The notes beneath the pieces were generated by a model. That model made no database searches. It was not told where the DNA came from and was given only the letters and a program-made list of their open reading frames with translations. From positions 1-60,125 of the forward strand of contig JALFTI010000005.1 in assembly GCA_022778585.1 (NCBI GenBank): a stretch of DNA of 60,125 nt, written 5' to 3'. The DNA comes from Pygmaiobacter massiliensis (GTDB taxonomy: Bacteria; Bacillota; Clostridia; Oscillospirales; Ruminococcaceae). The position numbers and the translations under genes are program-made. This document shows positions 57,280 through 60,125 of this stretch, in pieces (position 1 is the first letter of the stretch; each line of letters begins with the position of its first letter).

Positions 57280-58440
57280 TTATTCTAAAGGGTCTTCAGG
57301 TTTTTCGAGCTGCGCTATATGAATCGGCACCCCATTGACCTCTACCCCTTCTGAAGCGCAAACCAGAATATACTGTACACCATCGATAACTCGGGTCGTA
57401 ACCAAATCACTGAACCCGGGTTTTACCTGAATAACCACATCTGGAGTACGCAGCTGAAATTTTTTTGCATCGACTAAATTTCGGGCATTTAAAGCGGCGT
57501 CAGGTCCAAACTGCTGGTCGTATTGCAGGCCAAACTGTTCCAAATGCTTGGCAGAAACGCCTGTTTCTTCCAATAATTCTTCCACTTCTCCTTTGGAAAG
57601 AACCAGCGGCTCTGGGTCGCGGGTTTCTTTGTGAGCCTCAATTTTTTCGCACAACTGTTGGTGCAGCTGCTGTACCACATTGTATTGGCACTGCTCGCCC
57701 AAAGTTTCGCTTAAAACACTTTCAAAAGTTTCTTTTTGGGTTTGGGCCGGCATAGGCAGGTCAATGTGGAAGATAGAATCCACCAATTCCTGATGGTTTT
57801 CACAAATATTTTTGGTATAGTACAAAGCATTGTATAGGTTTGCTGCACGGTCATCAAAGGCAGGAAATAAAAATCCCAATTCGGGGGCAGCCACTACTAA
57901 ATCGGGCGCTTTGCTGCGAAATCCATTTTCCTGGTAGGAGTAGCTTAAAGCGGCCTTTGTCTGTTTTACAGGGCAGATGCAGCAGAGAATATATCGGAAT
58001 ACATCGCTGGAAGCGTCCTCCAGCTCCTGTCCGTCTTTGCCGTGCCAGGGAACATCATACTGGTCAGCAGCCAGCAAAATCAGGTATTGGCCTTCCAAAT
58101 GCAAAGAGGAAACTACCTGTTCAAAAAAATGCTGCACAATGGTCTGTTCCTGCAGCCCGGTGTCTCGCAGTGCCATTAAAAGGCGGTGCTCTTCACTATC
58201 GGCTACCTGGTGGGTGGTAAAGGAAAGGTCAATTAAATTTTTGCCCAATGCGCCGGAAAGAGAACGGCGGAACAGCGCAAGATAGGCCTCTGTTTCCTCC
58301 TGCCCCATAAGCCCTAAAGATTGACCAAACATGGAGATAATTTCGCGTTTTTCATTTACATAGCAGCCGCAAAGCTGCCGAATACTGGTTTTATCGGGCT
58401 TTAAGCGCCGACGAAGTTCAGCGACCTCTTTTTCGTTCAT
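57280..58440 (-). CDS. DUF4317 protein
   Basis: 386 aa from ATG 58440 (GGGGAAG upstream). Starts MNEKEVAELRRRLKPDKTSIRQLCGCYVNE, a pattern of the DUF4317 family of Clostridia; no signal peptide or membrane segment, so cytoplasmic. Function unknown. The frame stays open upstream but is not expected to be translated. Confidence 0.85.
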   Translation of the reverse strand: MNEKEVAELRRRLKPDKTSIRQLCGCYVNEKREIISMFGQSLGLMGQEETEAYLALFRRSLSGALGKNLIDLSFTTHQVADSEEHRLLMALRDTGLQEQTIVQHFFEQVVSSLHLEGQYLILLAADQYDVPWHGKDGQELEDASSDVFRYILCCICPVKQTKAALSYSYQENGFRSKAPDLVVAAPELGFLFPAFDDRAANLYNALYYTKNICENHQELVDSIFHIDLPMPAQTQKETFESVLSETLGEQCQYNVVQQLHQQLCEKIEAHKETRDPEPLVLSKGEVEELLEETGVSAKHLEQFGLQYDQQFGPDAALNARNLVDAKKFQLRTPDVVIQVKPGFSDLVTTRVIDGVQYILVCASEGVEVNGVPIHIAQLEKPEDPLE

Positions 58441-58763
58441 AACTTCCCCCACATATTTGTAAAAGTAAAATGCTGCCAAGTAAAAGGTGTAAAGTGGCCA
58501 AAAAGAAAAATTTTGGCCACTCCATGGCAGCTTTGCAAAGATGGTACAGAATATTTGGTATCTTTCATTATACCATAATGGCGGCGCCAAAATGGCATAA
58601 ACCGTGCTGAATTTTGCCTGCCTTGTGAAGAGAGAAAAAGCGGCATAAAATAAAAGGTATGATAACCGCGCAGCGGCTATTATACCATACCCTTGGCCAA
58701 ACGGCAAAATGCTTTTCGATAGTGAATATGTGCCTGTGTAAACCTAAAATTTACTTGTTTTTC

Positions 58764-58792
58764 TTGACGGCAAATAGATTGTTTGATATACT
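58764..58792 (+). promoter_or_regulatory. promoter of the tRNA-Ser locus
   Basis: TTGACG, 17-nt spacer, TATACT (58787-58792), 640 nt upstream of the intact tRNA-Ser with no terminator or gene seen between. The stretch 58793-59048 holds no recognised gene. Confidence 0.65.
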
Positions 58793-59048
58793 ATTAAGGC
58801 ATTTAAAGCTGTTGTGAAGCAAAATACAGCAAAACTGCCAAATTCTTTTGTTTTATATGCAAGCGATATCAAGGCAGTTGGATTCGATTGCTTTTAAAGG
58901 CTCTGCGCATATTGGCTGGCTTGTTTGGTCATGCGGACCAGCGGCCGATTTTGCCGAAAAGATCATTCTAGTTTTTAGCTGTTTATCCTGCATCAAAATC
59001 TTGCATTTGAGCAAATCTTTTGCGAGATGATGCTTGAAAATTAAATAA

Positions 59049-59089
59049 GGAGACGTATCGAAGTGGTCGTAACGAGAACGACTCGAAAT
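59049..59089 (+). repeat. 5'-half tRNA-Ser fragment A
   Basis: 41 nt matching the 5' half of tRNA-Ser(CGA), from the acceptor strand GGAGACG through the D-arm to the anticodon loop ACTCGAAAT, then unrelated sequence. No matching 3' half was found. Probably a scar of an integrated element. Confidence 0.7.
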
Positions 59090-59245
59090 TTCGGCAGAAG
59101 CTGGGAATTTCGTCCCCCTGATTCTCCTTGATATTCCTCAACACAGAAAATCTCAAAATCGAATATTTTTTGCTTTCTCTCCTGTTTTCTCCCCAAAGAA
59201 TTTTCGAGCAGTTTTTTGGAAGAAAGCACGGATGAAAATAGATAC

Positions 59246-59285
59246 GGAGAGTTGTCCGAGTGGTCGAAGGTGCAGCACTCGAAAT
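59246..59285 (+). repeat. 5'-half tRNA-Ser fragment B
   Basis: 40 nt with its own acceptor GGAGAGT and the same ACTCGAAAT end, then unrelated sequence. It resembles a different tRNA-Ser(CGA) than fragment A. Confidence 0.75.
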
Positions 59286-59426
59286 GGAAAACCGCTTTGG
59301 TCGATTCATCCGCCGGAAATGCCAGTAATATAAGGCTTTTCGGGAGTTCAAATATCACAATTTAATATCGTTCTTGCGTGTTTTTCTTGCATTTTTCCAG
59401 AGCGAGAAATAACATATAAGATATAC

Positions 59427-59515
59427 GGAAGCGTATCGAAGTGGTCATAACGGGCCTGACTCGAAATCAGGTAGTCCTCACGGGCTCGTGGGTTCGAATC
59501 CCACCGCTTCCGCCA
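59427..59515 (+). tRNA. tRNA-Ser (anticodon CGA)
   Basis: 89 nt with encoded CCA. Acceptor GGAAGCG/CGCTTCC, anticodon arm CCTGA-CTCGAAA-TCAGG, long variable arm, T-arm GTGGGTTCGAATCCCAC. It carries the same ACTCGAAAT core (59459-59467) as the two fragments. Confidence 0.97.
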
Positions 59516-59707
59516 CAAAGTCCAGTAAATTCAAGGGTTTGCTGGACTTTTCTCTTTTCTGCGAGAACTGATTTCACTCACAGAAAACGGTCAAAATCGG
59601 CTCATTTTCGGCTTGATTTTGCTCGTTTGCAAGAACAGGGACTGCCCCAAAAGCCTTATATATCAAGCCTTTTCGGGGTGTGCCTTGGATTTTTGCAAGA
59701 ACTGCAC

Positions 59708-60125
59708 TTACCATCCCTGGCTCTTGGTATCCGGCAAAACAAGAATATTGTCCATTACATTCGCCGAAGTTATCTTGGATTTATAATCCAAATGGCTGTA
59801 AATATTCGCCGTTGTGCTGATATCGCTGTGACCGAGCCACTCCTGAATCTGCTTCATCGGTACATCGTTTGCAAGAAGTAAGGACGCACAGCTGTGTCGC
59901 AGATCGTGGAAGCGAATATGTCGCAGACCGTTTCTCTACAGAATTTTGCTGAAGTTCTCCGTAACCGCGTTGGGATTGAAGATCGTTCCCATAGCGTCAA
60001 CAAAGATATAACTGTCGTAGTCGTAACTATAACAGTTTCCGCAGACGCGCTTATTTTCCTTCTGCTGCTCTTTCAGTTCCAGAAGCTTTTCTCTGAAATG
60101 TCCCACCAACGGAAGCGAACGTAGA
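59708..60125 (-). pseudogene. tyrosine recombinase (integrase), C-terminal part with internal stop, runs off the window
   Basis: In one frame from the right edge: LRSLPLVGHFREKLLELKEQ ... GTIFNPNAVTENFSKIL, a TAG at 59936-59938, then the catalytic C-terminus HDLRHSCASLLLA (Arg and His), LGHSDISTTANIYSHLD (His and nucleophile Tyr) and ending SQGW. This is the integrase of a Tn916-like element or phage. Its 3' end faces the tRNA-Ser 190 nt away, so the element extends to the right of the window with the tRNA as attachment site. Confidence 0.85.

Noticed and set aside
58440-58707. 90-residue N-terminal extension of the DUF4317 protein
   Set aside because: The good ribosome site at 58440 and the family start MNEKEV mark the true start; the extension is hydrophobic noise.

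Overview
This 60 kb window is a chromosomal replication-origin region from a Gram-positive anaerobe of the Clostridia, most likely an Oscillospiraceae/Ruminococcaceae-type gut bacterium. The clues are the order rpmH-oriC-dnaA-dnaN-yaaA-recF-remB-gyrB-gyrA, a Soj/Spo0J pair plus a second ParB (Noc-type), DUF1540, DUF4317 and RemB proteins, and a TPQTG-type wall-sorting signal. Transcription diverges from the origin at about 25.0-25.8 kb: core genes to the left are almost all on the minus strand, core genes to the right on the plus strand.

Layout, left to right. 0-0.3 kb: tandem rRNA-type promoters firing leftward out of the window. 0.5-2.0 kb: a divergent CoaX-like pantothenate kinase homologue and an ECF transporter S-component. 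2.7-4.5 kb: a PatB/MalY C-S lyase and a small secreted protein. 4.8-10.3 kb: an ABC importer operon with PHP and HAD phosphoesterase genes; the ATPase, one permease and the HAD gene are broken, so the operon is decaying. 10.7-10.9 kb: tRNA-Glu and tRNA-Met. 11.4-24.95 kb: serS, parB, parA, three parS-like sites, noc, rsmG, mnmG, mnmE, an esterase, jag, yidC, yidD, rnpA and rpmH. 25-34.8 kb: oriC with DnaA-box clusters, then dnaA, dnaN, yaaA, recF, remB, gyrB and gyrA.

35-60 kb is the accessory half. It holds a DUF1540 protein and a large wall-anchored surface protein interrupted by three in-frame stops and preceded by a structured leader. Next come ychF, mtn and a glycerol block (IclR regulator, MBL hydrolase, glpK, GlpA-like dehydrogenase). 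At 45.88-47.10 kb lies a 1.2 kb stretch without credible genes. Its minus strand is purine-rich, has a TATAAT element at one end and a very strong terminator at the other, and carries three GAAA-tetraloop hairpins and a three-fold 131-nt repeat; I read it as a large structured non-coding RNA. Then come a flavin-binding protein, an acetamidase/formamidase and a cobalamin-riboswitch-controlled operon (lipoprotein CbiK, tandem-domain lipoprotein, BtuF-, BtuC- and BtuD-like). An NSS symporter and a DUF4317 protein follow. The window ends in a tRNA-Ser integration hotspot: two 5'-half tRNA-Ser fragments, an intact tRNA-Ser(CGA) and the end of a nonsense-interrupted tyrosine integrase.

The most promising undescribed item is the large RNA at 45.9-47.1 kb. 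Next are the serial tRNA-Ser half-gene scars and the structured leader of the interrupted surface protein. All function calls come from reading sequence and motifs; no database search was possible.
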